NCBI GenBank assembly: GCA_034399355.1 | Contig: JAXMMT010000009.1 | Span: 62,001 to 126,000 of the forward strand | Origin: UBA2279 sp034399355 | Lineage (GTDB): Bacteria > Actinomycetota > Coriobacteriia > Anaerosomatales > Anaerosomataceae | Direction of reading: 5' to 3' | DNA length: 64,000 bases | Shown here: positions 7,300 to 13,963 of the stretch, piece after piece | Layout: each line of letters begins with the position of its first letter | How positions within the stretch are numbered: the stretch's first letter is position 1 | Translations under genes and position numbers: made by a program | Notes under the pieces: model-generated | The model's input: only the letters and a program-made list of their open reading frames with translations | Database searches by the model: none | Told to the model about the DNA's origin: nothing

Positions 7300-9465
7300 A
7301 TGAAGAAAATGACTGTGGATCTCGAGTACTGCTACGGGATTCGGGAACTCAAGGCTGAGTTCGACTTCTCTCAGCAGAGGGCCTACGCGATCTACGCGCC
7401 GAATGGAGCGATGAAGTCTTCCCTTGCTCAAACCTTCAAGGATGTGGCTGACGGGGCTCAATCAAGGGATCGGGTCTTTCCGACGAGAGTGTCGAGGCGA
7501 AGCATCACGGATGAGAATGGCGCGGACTTGCCGGCGGAAAGTGTCCTCGTGATCCCCCCATACGACGAGTTCTTCAGCCACACCGAGAAGACGTCGACGT
7601 TGCTTGTCGATACCAAACTGCGAACTGAGTATGAGCAGCTTTATGTGGAGATTGACAAGTCCAAAGCTGCGCTCCTGAAGGGTCTCAAGGAGCAATCTGG
7701 CTCGAAGAAGGACCTGGAAAGGGAGATCTCCACCGCCTTCACGAAGAGTGATAACCAGTTGATGGTCGCGCTCCTTCGGATGAAGGATGAGGTGCTCGCA
7801 CAGGTGGATGCTCCATTCGCGGACCTTCTCTACGACAAGATCTTCGACGAGAAGGTCCTGGGCCTCCTCAGCACCAAAGACTTCAAGACGGCGATTGAGG
7901 ACTATGTCAAGAAGTACAACGAACTTCTTGCGTCTTCCACCTACTTCAGCCGCGAAACCTTCAATTATTACAACGCAGCTACCATTGCGAAGAGCCTGGC
8001 CGCGAACGGCTTCTTCAGCGCGAAACACACGGTCAGATTGAACGCGGACACCGCTCTGGAGATCACCAGTCAGAAACAGCTTGAGGAGCTCATCGAGAAA
8101 GAGAAGGAAGGCATCTCAAACGATGCGGTTCTAAGGAAGAAGTTCGCGGAAATCGAGAAGCTGATTACTAAGAACGAGAGCGTTCGCGAGTTTCAGGCGT
8201 ACTTGTCTCAGCATGAGGAGCTTTTACCTGAGCTGTCCAACGTCGAAAACTTCAAAGAACAGATTTGGAAGTCGTACCTGAAGACACGCATGGACCTTTA
8301 CGAAGATCTGACTACCAAGTACAAGGATGCGGAGAAACGGAAGAAGGAGATTGAAGAGGCGGCTGCAGGTCAGCGGACCCAATGGGAAGCCGTGATTGAC
8401 ATCTTCAACAGTCGTTTCTTTGTTCCATTCAAGCTCGTTGCCAAGAACCGGGAAGCAGTGATTCTTGGCAAAGAGCCGATGCTCACTCTCGGGTTCATCT
8501 TCGAAGATGGAGAGGAGACTGCACAGGTTGACAAGAAGTCGTTACTTGAGGTTTTGAGTTCCGGAGAGAAGAAAGCTCTGTACATCCTGAACATCATCTT
8601 CGAGATCGAAGCTCGGAAGAAGGCAGGTCAGGAGACAGTCTTCGTCATTGATGACATTGCTGACTCGTTCGACTACAAGAACAAGTACGCGATCATTCAG
8701 TATCTCAAGGAGATTGCGGAAGAGCCGAATTTCAACCAAGTCATTCTGACTCACAACTTCGATTTCTTCCGCACCGTGAACAGTAGGTTCGTGCACTACG
8801 ATCACTGCCTGGTGGCTTTCAAGAGCAGTACATCAATTACGTTGAGCAAGGCGACGGGCATTCAGAACGTGTTCGTGAAGGATTGGAAGCTCAAGTTCTT
8901 CGAGGATCCCAAGAAGAGGATTGCCTCCATTCCGTTCATTCGCAACATTGTCGAATACACCAAGGGAGATCAGGATCCCGCGTTTGTCAGACTGACATCC
9001 CTGCTGCACTGGAAGAGCGACTCACCCGGCATAACCGAGAATGAACTCGATGGCATCTACAATTCGGTTTTCGACGGCCAAGGCGCATGGGACGATGGCG
9101 CGCGTTCCGTGGTTGAAGGCATTCACGAGGAAGCGAAGAAATGCCTAACAGCTGGGGACGGCATCAATTTCGAGAACAAGATCGTTCTCTCGATTGCCGT
9201 GCGAATCGCCGCTGAGCAGTTTATGGTTGAGAAGATCAATGATCCCGCCTTCGTTGCTGGCATTGACTCCAATCAGACGGCCGCTCTGTTTGCAAAGTAC
9301 TCGGAACTGCATGGTGGGAAGGCGAATTCGATCACGACTCTCCAGTGTGTGCTTCTAATGACGCCAGAGAACATCCACCTGAACTCGTTCATGTACGAAC
9401 CAATCCTGGACATGTCGGATGAGCACTTGCGGAAGCTGTACAGTGAAGTCTTGGCCCTCAGCTGA
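7300..9465 (+). CDS. AAA/ABC-type ATPase with variant Walker A motif, possible defence protein
   Basis: 721 residues from the ATG at 7300, preceded by GAGGGG (7287-7292); a TTG at 7285 is less likely. The N-terminus has IYAPNGAMKSSLAQTF, a P-loop in which the usual GxxGxGK is replaced by APNGAMKSS. The middle 300 residues are helical and charged (coiled coil). The C-terminal half has the ABC-type signature LSSGEKKALYIL, Walker B TVFVIDDIADSFD and H-loop LTHNFDF. This layout is typical of SMC-like ABC ATPases such as PrrC/RloC and other phage-defence ATPases; I see no attached nuclease motif. It sits alone between an IS and an AbiE locus, with codon use less GC-rich than the core genes. Defence is inferred from family resemblance and context. 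Confidence 0.7.
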   Translation: MKKMTVDLEYCYGIRELKAEFDFSQQRAYAIYAPNGAMKSSLAQTFKDVADGAQSRDRVFPTRVSRRSITDENGADLPAESVLVIPPYDEFFSHTEKTSTLLVDTKLRTEYEQLYVEIDKSKAALLKGLKEQSGSKKDLEREISTAFTKSDNQLMVALLRMKDEVLAQVDAPFADLLYDKIFDEKVLGLLSTKDFKTAIEDYVKKYNELLASSTYFSRETFNYYNAATIAKSLAANGFFSAKHTVRLNADTALEITSQKQLEELIEKEKEGISNDAVLRKKFAEIEKLITKNESVREFQAYLSQHEELLPELSNVENFKEQIWKSYLKTRMDLYEDLTTKYKDAEKRKKEIEEAAAGQRTQWEAVIDIFNSRFFVPFKLVAKNREAVILGKEPMLTLGFIFEDGEETAQVDKKSLLEVLSSGEKKALYILNIIFEIEARKKAGQETVFVIDDIADSFDYKNKYAIIQYLKEIAEEPNFNQVILTHNFDFFRTVNSRFVHYDHCLVAFKSSTSITLSKATGIQNVFVKDWKLKFFEDPKKRIASIPFIRNIVEYTKGDQDPAFVRLTSLLHWKSDSPGITENELDGIYNSVFDGQGAWDDGARSVVEGIHEEAKKCLTAGDGINFENKIVLSIAVRIAAEQFMVEKINDPAFVAGIDSNQTAALFAKYSELHGGKANSITTLQCVLLMTPENIHLNSFMYEPILDMSDEHLRKLYSEVLALS

Positions 9466-9510
9466 CACGCGCAATCGATGCGATGGCTGGTCTCGCACCG
9501 AAACGCTAGA

Positions 9511-9552
9511 GGTACCAGAAAAACGGCACAAACATGCCGAAAAGATGGTACC
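9511..9552 (-). terminator. Nested hairpin with T-run on the minus strand
   Basis: GGTACCA (9511-9517) pairs with TGGTACC (9546-9552), and inside it CGGCA (9524-9528) pairs with TGCCG (9535-9539). On the minus strand the inner stem is followed by TTTTT, as in an intrinsic terminator; on the plus strand it lies just behind the ATPase gene. It may end transcription from either side. Confidence 0.5.
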
Positions 9553-9593
9553 AGGCCGCGTCCGGCTCGGCACGAAGAGTCAGCTGCAAGAGC

Positions 9594-9622
9594 TTGAAGA
9601 ACGAACACGTGTTCGGTATAAT
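9594..9622 (+). promoter_or_regulatory. SOS-controlled promoter: LexA box inside a sigma-70 spacer
   Basis: A -35 TTGAAG (9594-9599), 17-base spacer and perfect -10 TATAAT (9617-9622). The spacer contains a perfect LexA box CGAACACGTGTTCG (9602-9615), identical to the recA box in this window (56202-56215) and placed the same way. LexA bound here would block RNA polymerase. The promoter reads into about 140-165 bases of sequence without a long gene, ending at the terminator at 9766-9794. Confidence 0.85.
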
Positions 9623-9691
9623 GATCAGGCTATGGCTTACGCTTTAAGCATGGTGTTGCTGCACGACTCGAGCAGCTCCATGAGGCCAGGA

Positions 9692-9722
9692 GTGTTCGCA
9701 TAGCGTACGATTACGTCGACCA
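9692..9722. repeat. 31-bp core repeat, left copy, flanking the AbiE unit
   Basis: The 31 bases starting GTGTTCGCATAGCG and ending ACGTCGACCA recur at 11777-11807 with a single C/T difference. Weaker similarity extends upstream to a promoter (TTGAAG, 17 bases, TATAAT) that lies 69 bases before the core here and 67 bases before it in the right copy. The core has an imperfect dyad (TGTTCGCATA against TACGTCGACCA), like a tyrosine-recombinase site. Confidence 0.85.
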
Positions 9723-9765
9723 AAATTAACCAGACCTTGCCTATGCGAATGCCTGGCGAGGAGAA

Positions 9766-9794
9766 GAGAGGCCCAGAACAATTCTGGGCCTCTC
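9766..9794 (+). terminator. Strong hairpin terminator
   Basis: GAGAGGCCCAGAA (9766-9778) pairs perfectly with TTCTGGGCCTCTC (9782-9794) around a 3-base loop, followed by TT. It separates the SOS promoter from the abiE promoter. Confidence 0.7.
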
Positions 9795-9911
9795 TTGGTG
9801 ATGATCTCGACGTATGGTCTTGCGTCCCAGCCATATCGCAGTCATGAGTGGGTGCGCTCATGACCACGGCTACCCGCTCGCTGCCTAATCAAGTAGGGGG
9901 TCATGGCCTTT

Positions 9912-9950
9912 GAGCTGCAAGAATGCTGTCGGCGGGCGTTCTTGCAGCTC
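9912..9950. promoter_or_regulatory. Inverted-repeat operator upstream of abiE
   Basis: GAGCTGCAAGAA (9912-9923) and TTCTTGCAGCTC (9939-9950) form a perfect 12-bp inverted repeat directly abutting the -35 box. AbiEi-type antitoxins are known to repress their own operon by binding inverted repeats at the promoter, so this is the probable autoregulatory site. Confidence 0.7.
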
Positions 9951-9979
9951 TTGACAGCGTTATGTTATGTGTATACAAT
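9951..9979 (+). promoter_or_regulatory. abiEi-abiEii promoter
   Basis: Perfect -35 TTGACA (9951-9956), 17-base spacer, -10 TACAAT (9974-9979), followed 20 bases later by the ATG at 10000. AGGAGA (9990-9995) is the ribosome binding site. Confidence 0.8.
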
Positions 9980-9999
9980 CTCTCTCAGTAGGAGAGATT

Positions 10000-10848
10000 A
10001 TGTACACGAAACGTGACGAACTGATGAACAGATTATCAAAGACCCTAGGACAGACCGAAGCGAAGTTCCTGGCTGATTTGGCATCCCAGGACAAGCAGGT
10101 CTTCACCACTGAGGATGCTCGAGTTGTGGCGGGGACGTCTGAGCATGCTGTTGATCTCCTGATCGCCAAGCTCATCAAGAAGAAGTGGCTCATCCGTCTG
10201 AACCGCGGTGTCTATCTCATCGTGCCGCTCTCGGCAGGCGAGGAAGCGGAGTACTCCGAGAACTGGTTCGTAGTCGCCAGGTACCTGATCGAACCTGCCG
10301 ACTACTATCTCTCATACTTCTCGGCGTTAGAGATCCACGAGATGACGACCAATCCAGTCCTGACTGTCTGTGTCTCAACCCCAGTTCGCCGGATCGAGAA
10401 GAAGATTGCTGGCGCCACCTATCGTTTCGTCACCACAAAGCCTGCAGACATGTGGGGGAGCGAAGTGGCTTGGGCGACTCCAAGTCAGAAGGTTCGTGTC
10501 TCTAACCTCGAGCGCACTATCGTCGATTGTCTGGATCGTCCGGACCTCTCGGGTGGCATCATTGAGGTCGCCAAAGGCATCTGGGCCAAACGCGACGAGA
10601 TCGATTTCGACAGGCTCGGCAGCTATGTCACCCGACTCGGCCGCAAGAGCGTTGCCAAGCGCCTGGGCTTTCTCCTTGAGACCTTCGAACTCGGCACTCC
10701 CCAGCTGCTGATGACACTTCGAGACCTCGTTTCGGCAAGCTACACCTTATTTGACCCCACACTTCCTGATGAAGGTCGTCATCTTCGCAAGTGGCGAGTC
10801 AGGGTCAACTTGAGCCCTGATGAGCTAAAAGCTGCCGTAACAACATGA
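10000..10848 (+). CDS. abiEi: AbiEi-family antitoxin / transcriptional repressor
   Basis: 282 residues from the ATG at 10000, chosen over 9967 because AGGAGA lies 4 bases upstream. The first 75 residues form a winged helix (LADLASQDKQVFTTEDARVV, then KLIKKKWLIRLNRGVYLIVP); the rest matches the AbiEi antitoxin C-terminal domain, including YLSYFSALEIHEM and VSNLERTIVDCLDRP. AbiEi neutralises the AbiEii toxin without a stable complex in the known systems (type IV) and represses the operon. The toxin gene follows after 25 bases. The pair is enclosed by the 31-bp core repeats. Confidence 0.88.
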   Translation: MYTKRDELMNRLSKTLGQTEAKFLADLASQDKQVFTTEDARVVAGTSEHAVDLLIAKLIKKKWLIRLNRGVYLIVPLSAGEEAEYSENWFVVARYLIEPADYYLSYFSALEIHEMTTNPVLTVCVSTPVRRIEKKIAGATYRFVTTKPADMWGSEVAWATPSQKVRVSNLERTIVDCLDRPDLSGGIIEVAKGIWAKRDEIDFDRLGSYVTRLGRKSVAKRLGFLLETFELGTPQLLMTLRDLVSASYTLFDPTLPDEGRHLRKWRVRVNLSPDELKAAVTT

Positions 10849-10873
10849 TGAAGATGATGATGAAGAACCAACC

Positions 10874-11671
10874 ATGATCACCCAAAGAGAAATTTCACAA
10901 GTCGCCCACAGAGAGCAGATGAGCGACCGGGTCATTGAGAAGGACTATGTCCTGACCTGGTTGCTCTTCGGGTTGGCGAGTTCGCCTCTTCGCGAGCACC
11001 TGGCCTTCAAAGGCGGCACAGCTCTCAAGAAGATCTACTTTCCGGACTACCGATACTCCGAGGACCTCGACTTCACGGTTGTCGGCACGGTTGAAACGGA
11101 TACGATTCTCGCCATCGTCGATGAGACCCTAAGGCGTCTTGCTACAGGAGAAGGCTTTCAGTTTGAGATGCCGACAGGGCGGATCGAACGACGGGCCGAC
11201 AGCCTAACGGTCTATGTGAGCTTCGCGGGGCCGCTTCAAGCTCGACTTGGCAGCCGAGACGTCAAAGTCGACTTCACACTCACCGAACAACTCGTCTTCC
11301 CGGTCGTGGACAAGCCGGTCTATTCCAGTTACAGCGACCGGATTGATCGCGAGATTGGGTCTTACGCCCTTGAAGAGGTCCTGACCGAGAAACTCTGCGC
11401 CGTGATTGGCCGCACTGAGCCTAGGGACGTCTATGACCTTCACTTTCTGTTGGGACGATCCGAGATTGATTTCCCGCAGATTCCCGCCGCCTTTGCTGAG
11501 AAAGCGAAGTCGAAGAATATTGACCCCGCTCGGTTGAGAGAGGCTCTCGAGCGACCTGGACTTGCGAGAATGTGGGAAACTCGGCTGGTGCATCAGGTCA
11601 AGGAACTGCCGCATCTGGAACGAGTGCTTCGCGAGCTCAAGCGCAAGCTCAAAGAGCACGGTCTGCTTTAA
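10874..11671 (+). CDS. abiEii: AbiEii-family nucleotidyltransferase toxin
   Basis: 265 residues. FKGGTALKKIYFPDYRYSED and the following LDFTVVG form the GG-T-x-L-K...R-S-E-D-L-D-F signature of the AbiEii (DUF1814) nucleotidyltransferase fold, with catalytic Asp residues in EDLDF. Known members transfer nucleotides to tRNA or other targets and stop growth during phage infection. The C-terminal part is helical (EEVLTEKLCAVIGRTEPRDVYDLHFLLG, typical of the family). The start ATG follows a purine-rich GATGATGAAGA run, a weak ribosome binding site that may lower toxin translation compared with the antitoxin. Confidence 0.9.
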   Translation: MITQREISQVAHREQMSDRVIEKDYVLTWLLFGLASSPLREHLAFKGGTALKKIYFPDYRYSEDLDFTVVGTVETDTILAIVDETLRRLATGEGFQFEMPTGRIERRADSLTVYVSFAGPLQARLGSRDVKVDFTLTEQLVFPVVDKPVYSSYSDRIDREIGSYALEEVLTEKLCAVIGRTEPRDVYDLHFLLGRSEIDFPQIPAAFAEKAKSKNIDPARLREALERPGLARMWETRLVHQVKELPHLERVLRELKRKLKEHGLL

Positions 11672-11680
11672 GCTTCAAGC

Positions 11681-11709
11681 TTGAAGAGAAAGCCGGAACT
11701 TGGTATAAT
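11681..11709 (+). promoter_or_regulatory. Promoter-like copy without LexA box, upstream of right core repeat
   Basis: TTGAAG (11681-11686), 17-base spacer, TATAAT (11704-11709): same boxes and spacing as the SOS promoter at 9594-9622, but the spacer lacks the CGAAC-N4-GTTCG motif. It ends the AbiE unit and points into the right core repeat. Confidence 0.65.
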
Positions 11710-11776
11710 CTGTCAGTTCGATGGTCACGCTTCCATCGTGTGAGCGCAGGCTTCGAGAGCCTGAATTAGTTTGGGT

Positions 11777-11807
11777 GTGTTCGTATAGCGTACGATTACG
11801 TCGACCA
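11777..11807. repeat. 31-bp core repeat, right copy
   Basis: Differs from 9692-9722 at one base (GTGTTCGTATAGCG here). The AbiE unit between the two copies is 2.08 kb from core to core. Confidence 0.85.
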
Positions 11808-11832
11808 GAAAAACCCCTGCTAGGGGCGGTGT
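11808..11832 (-). terminator. Terminator for the minus-strand lipoprotein gene
   Basis: On the minus strand CCCCTAGCAGGGG is followed by TTTTTCTGG, an intrinsic terminator about 45 bases past the stop codon of the gene at 11876-12271. Confidence 0.7.
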
Positions 11833-11875
11833 TTCCGAAAGGGAGCATCGTCCCTAGCTGTTTATCGTCAGGTCT

Positions 11876-12271
11876 CTACTGACCGATATTCTCCGGCAGA
11901 AGCGTCTTGGTGTTCCCTTGCTTATCTCTGACGACGGTGACCATGATGGTCTCGCCAGCCGTGCCCCCCTTCGCCATCTCAACGAGCCAGACCTCATCGT
12001 AGGAGTCCAGGTCCACGCTCATGCCCGCAGACTTCAGTTGCATCAGGGCGATCATTTTGTGGCTTTCGCTCATGTATTGGCCGACTTTCTCGGCAGGGCT
12101 CGCTTCCCCAGTTTCGGCAGCTGCCCATCCTTCGTGTCCGGCCGCTGACATGGCCCTAGCGGCCTCGTTCACGGCGTTTTCCTCCCCTGCGCTCGCGCAG
12201 CCGGAACTTCCGAACGCCATTGCCAGAGCGAATGCGACGATCATCGATAGTAGTGCTACTCGCTTGAGCAT
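11876..12271 (-). CDS. Predicted lipoprotein, function unknown
   Basis: 131 residues from the ATG at 12271, supported by a G-run ribosome binding site just upstream; the frame stays open to 12379 but the extra residues look non-native. The N-terminus is a signal peptide (MLKRVALLSMIVAFALAMAF) ending at SSGC, a plausible though weak lipobox with acylated Cys. The mature part (EKVGQYMSESHKMIALMQLKSAGMSVDLDSYDEVWLVEM) would face outside the membrane. No family recognised. It marks the left edge of the core region and is followed by its own terminator. Divergent from corA. Confidence 0.65.
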   Translation of the reverse strand: MLKRVALLSMIVAFALAMAFGSSGCASAGEENAVNEAARAMSAAGHEGWAAAETGEASPAEKVGQYMSESHKMIALMQLKSAGMSVDLDSYDEVWLVEMAKGGTAGETIMVTVVRDKQGNTKTLLPENIGQ

Positions 12272-12409
12272 GAACGCCCCCCTTTGTCCGACGAAGACCC
12301 TGGACGCAGTATGGCAGAGTGCAGATATTTGCCGCGAACCTCGCCGCAAGGCGGAGCATTTCGCTATGCTTAAGGTCACGTCAGTCTGTTCTACCTTCTG
12401 GGGGATGTC

Positions 12410-13354
12410 ATGACCGAGGTCTCGGTCCGGTGGCTGCAGGACGGCGCGCTCCGCATGGGAGGTCTGGAAGACCTCGGCGGCATCGGCGATTCGACCGTCT
12501 GGATCGATATCGTGGATGCTGACGAAGCGACCCTCAAGACGGTCTCGGCATGGTCACCTCTTCATCCTCTCGCCATGGAGGACTGCCTTCACTCCCCGCA
12601 GCGGCCCAAGTTGGACGTCTACGAGGACTCAACGTTCCTCATCTGGCTGATGCCCGAGTTGCCAAACGGGGTGGGTATCGTCTCACGTGAACTCGACGTG
12701 TTCCTCGGCAGGGAGCACTTGATCACGGTTCACAGAGAACCTCTGGTCGCAGTGGAAACGGTCGCCGCCCACGCGCGCGAGTACCTGGAGAGGGGAGTGG
12801 AGTGGACGCTGCACGGCATCCTCGATCTCGCGGTGGACGGCATGTTCCCGCTTGTCGATGAGCTCGCGGACGAGCTGGAGGAACTCGAGGATCTCATGCT
12901 CGTTGATGCGAGGACCGAGCATCTCGAGCGTCTGTACGGCGCGAAGCGCGCCCTGGTGCAGCTGCACAAGGTCGTCGGACCAGAGCGCGACGCTATCCGG
13001 GGCCTGGCCCGTCTTGAGGCCTTTGTGGCTTCCGAGGCGTACATGTACTTCCAGGACATCGGTGATCATCTGGCGCGCGTTGCCGACTCGGTCGACACCT
13101 ACCGCGACGTCGCATCGGGTACGATGGACATCTACCTGTCGTCGGTGAGTAACCGCACTAACCTGATCATGAAGCAGCTCACCGTGATCGCCACGATATT
13201 CATGCCACTGACTCTTATTTCGGGCATATACGGGATGAACTTCCGCAACATGCCCGAGCTGGAGTGGCGCTTCGGCTATTTTGCTGTGCTTTTCGGCATG
13301 TTCATTCTTGTTGCGTGGATGTTGTGGTTCTTCAAGAGGAGGAAGTGGTGGTAG
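12410..13354 (+). CDS. corA: CorA-family magnesium/cobalt transporter
   Basis: 314 residues. A cytoplasmic alpha/beta domain (residues 1-150) and long stalk helices lead to two C-terminal membrane helices. The first is followed by the signature YGMNF, the divalent-ion selectivity loop, and the protein ends with a basic FFKRRKWW tail, as in CorA. Length is typical. It mediates Mg2+ uptake as a pentamer in the cytoplasmic membrane. Its last bases overlap the start of the next gene, so the two are probably co-transcribed. Confidence 0.93.
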   Translation: MTEVSVRWLQDGALRMGGLEDLGGIGDSTVWIDIVDADEATLKTVSAWSPLHPLAMEDCLHSPQRPKLDVYEDSTFLIWLMPELPNGVGIVSRELDVFLGREHLITVHREPLVAVETVAAHAREYLERGVEWTLHGILDLAVDGMFPLVDELADELEELEDLMLVDARTEHLERLYGAKRALVQLHKVVGPERDAIRGLARLEAFVASEAYMYFQDIGDHLARVADSVDTYRDVASGTMDIYLSSVSNRTNLIMKQLTVIATIFMPLTLISGIYGMNFRNMPELEWRFGYFAVLFGMFILVAWMLWFFKRRKWW

Positions 13355-13947
13355 AGGCAAGCCGTGACCCCGGGGCGACCGGCGAGGTCGTGCACAGCAA
13401 CGTCTACTCGGTGGCGAACCTGATCACGATACTGAGGTTGTTGCTCGTGCCCTTCTTCTTTGCGGCCCTCGTCTCCGACTCCTCGCGTTCCGACATCATC
13501 GCTGTCTTCCTCTACGCCGTGGCTGCATCCACGGACTGGGTGGACGGGTATATCGCGCGTCGAACCGACACCGTCACCCAATTCGGCAAAATTATCGATC
13601 CGCTGGTCGACCGACTGCTGCTCGCTTCGGGTGTCATCGGGTTGTATCTAGTCGGCAGACTTCCGCTCTGGATACCGATCGTGCTCGTCTTGCGCGACGT
13701 GTATCTGCTGTACGGCTCCTATGTGCTGGAGCGCAATGGCATTCTGCTCCCGGTCACCCGTCTCGGCAAGGTCACCACGGCTGTGCTGATGGCCGGCTTT
13801 ACGCTTTTGATCGCCGGGGGAATCTACGATGCTCTCATGAGTATCGGGGACTGGTTCGTTTACGTCGGCATGGTGTTGTCGTTTGTGACGGCCGTTATCT
13901 ACACGTGGCAAGCGCGCAACGCGCTCAAGAGGGCGCCGGTTCGGTAG
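13348..13947 (+). CDS. CDP-alcohol phosphatidyltransferase (PgsA-like)
   Basis: 199 residues from the GTG at 13348, five bases behind AGGAGG (13337-13342); this start overlaps corA by 7 bases. The motif DWVDGYIARRTDTVTQFGKI, continuing into IDPLVDR, is the CDP-alcohol phosphotransferase signature D-x2-D-G-x2-A-R-x8-G-x3-D-x3-D. Five to six membrane helices are visible. The reaction joins CDP-diacylglycerol to an alcohol such as glycerol-3-phosphate, inositol phosphate or cardiolipin precursors. A second paralogue (58032-58655) is closer to classical pgsA, so this copy may have another acceptor. Its position before DUF881-Sbp-DUF881 parallels mycobacterial pgsA2. Confidence 0.88.
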   Translation: MVEASRDPGATGEVVHSNVYSVANLITILRLLLVPFFFAALVSDSSRSDIIAVFLYAVAASTDWVDGYIARRTDTVTQFGKIIDPLVDRLLLASGVIGLYLVGRLPLWIPIVLVLRDVYLLYGSYVLERNGILLPVTRLGKVTTAVLMAGFTLLIAGGIYDALMSIGDWFVYVGMVLSFVTAVIYTWQARNALKRAPVR

Positions 13948-13963
13948 GGGGAGGAGTCACCGG

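Larger units (their letters stand above)
9629..9794 (+). ncRNA. Predicted short SOS-induced transcript
   Basis: Between the LexA-controlled promoter and the terminator at 9766-9794 there is room for an RNA of about 165 nt. It includes a 23-codon frame (ATG 9632, stop 9701-9703) with no clear ribosome binding site, and the 31-bp core shared with 11777-11807. TTCGCATAG (9695-9703) can pair with CTATGCGAA (9741-9749). It could be a small RNA, a leader peptide transcript, or the stump of a former SOS gene cut off by insertion of the AbiE unit. Confidence 0.4.
9466..9999. other. Regulatory stretch before the AbiE pair
   Basis: This 534-bp gap contains no clear gene. In order it holds a hairpin (9511-9552), an SOS-type promoter (9594-9622), a short reading frame of 23 codons (9632-9703) that is probably not conserved, a repeated core (9692-9722), a strong hairpin terminator (9766-9794), a 12-bp inverted-repeat operator (9912-9950) and the abiE promoter (9951-9979). 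Confidence 0.7.

Noticed and set aside
9632..9703. 23-codon SOS peptide as a real gene
   Set aside because: No ribosome binding site, and the homologous right-hand unit (from 11722) does not keep the frame, so coding is not supported.
9692..9722. Calling the 31-bp core a true dif site
   Set aside because: It occurs twice, is GC-rich and needs a one-base gap to align; the sequence at 36759-36786 is a far better dif candidate.
9692..11807. Reading the 31-bp cores as integron attC sites
   Set aside because: The conserved GTTRRRY/RYYYAAC ends of attC are missing and no integron integrase is visible; only a general recombinase-site resemblance remains.
1..12000. CRISPR array near the defence genes
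   Set aside because: Only the single tandem pair at 616-666 and dispersed short repeats are seen; there is no regular repeat-spacer pattern and no cas gene.
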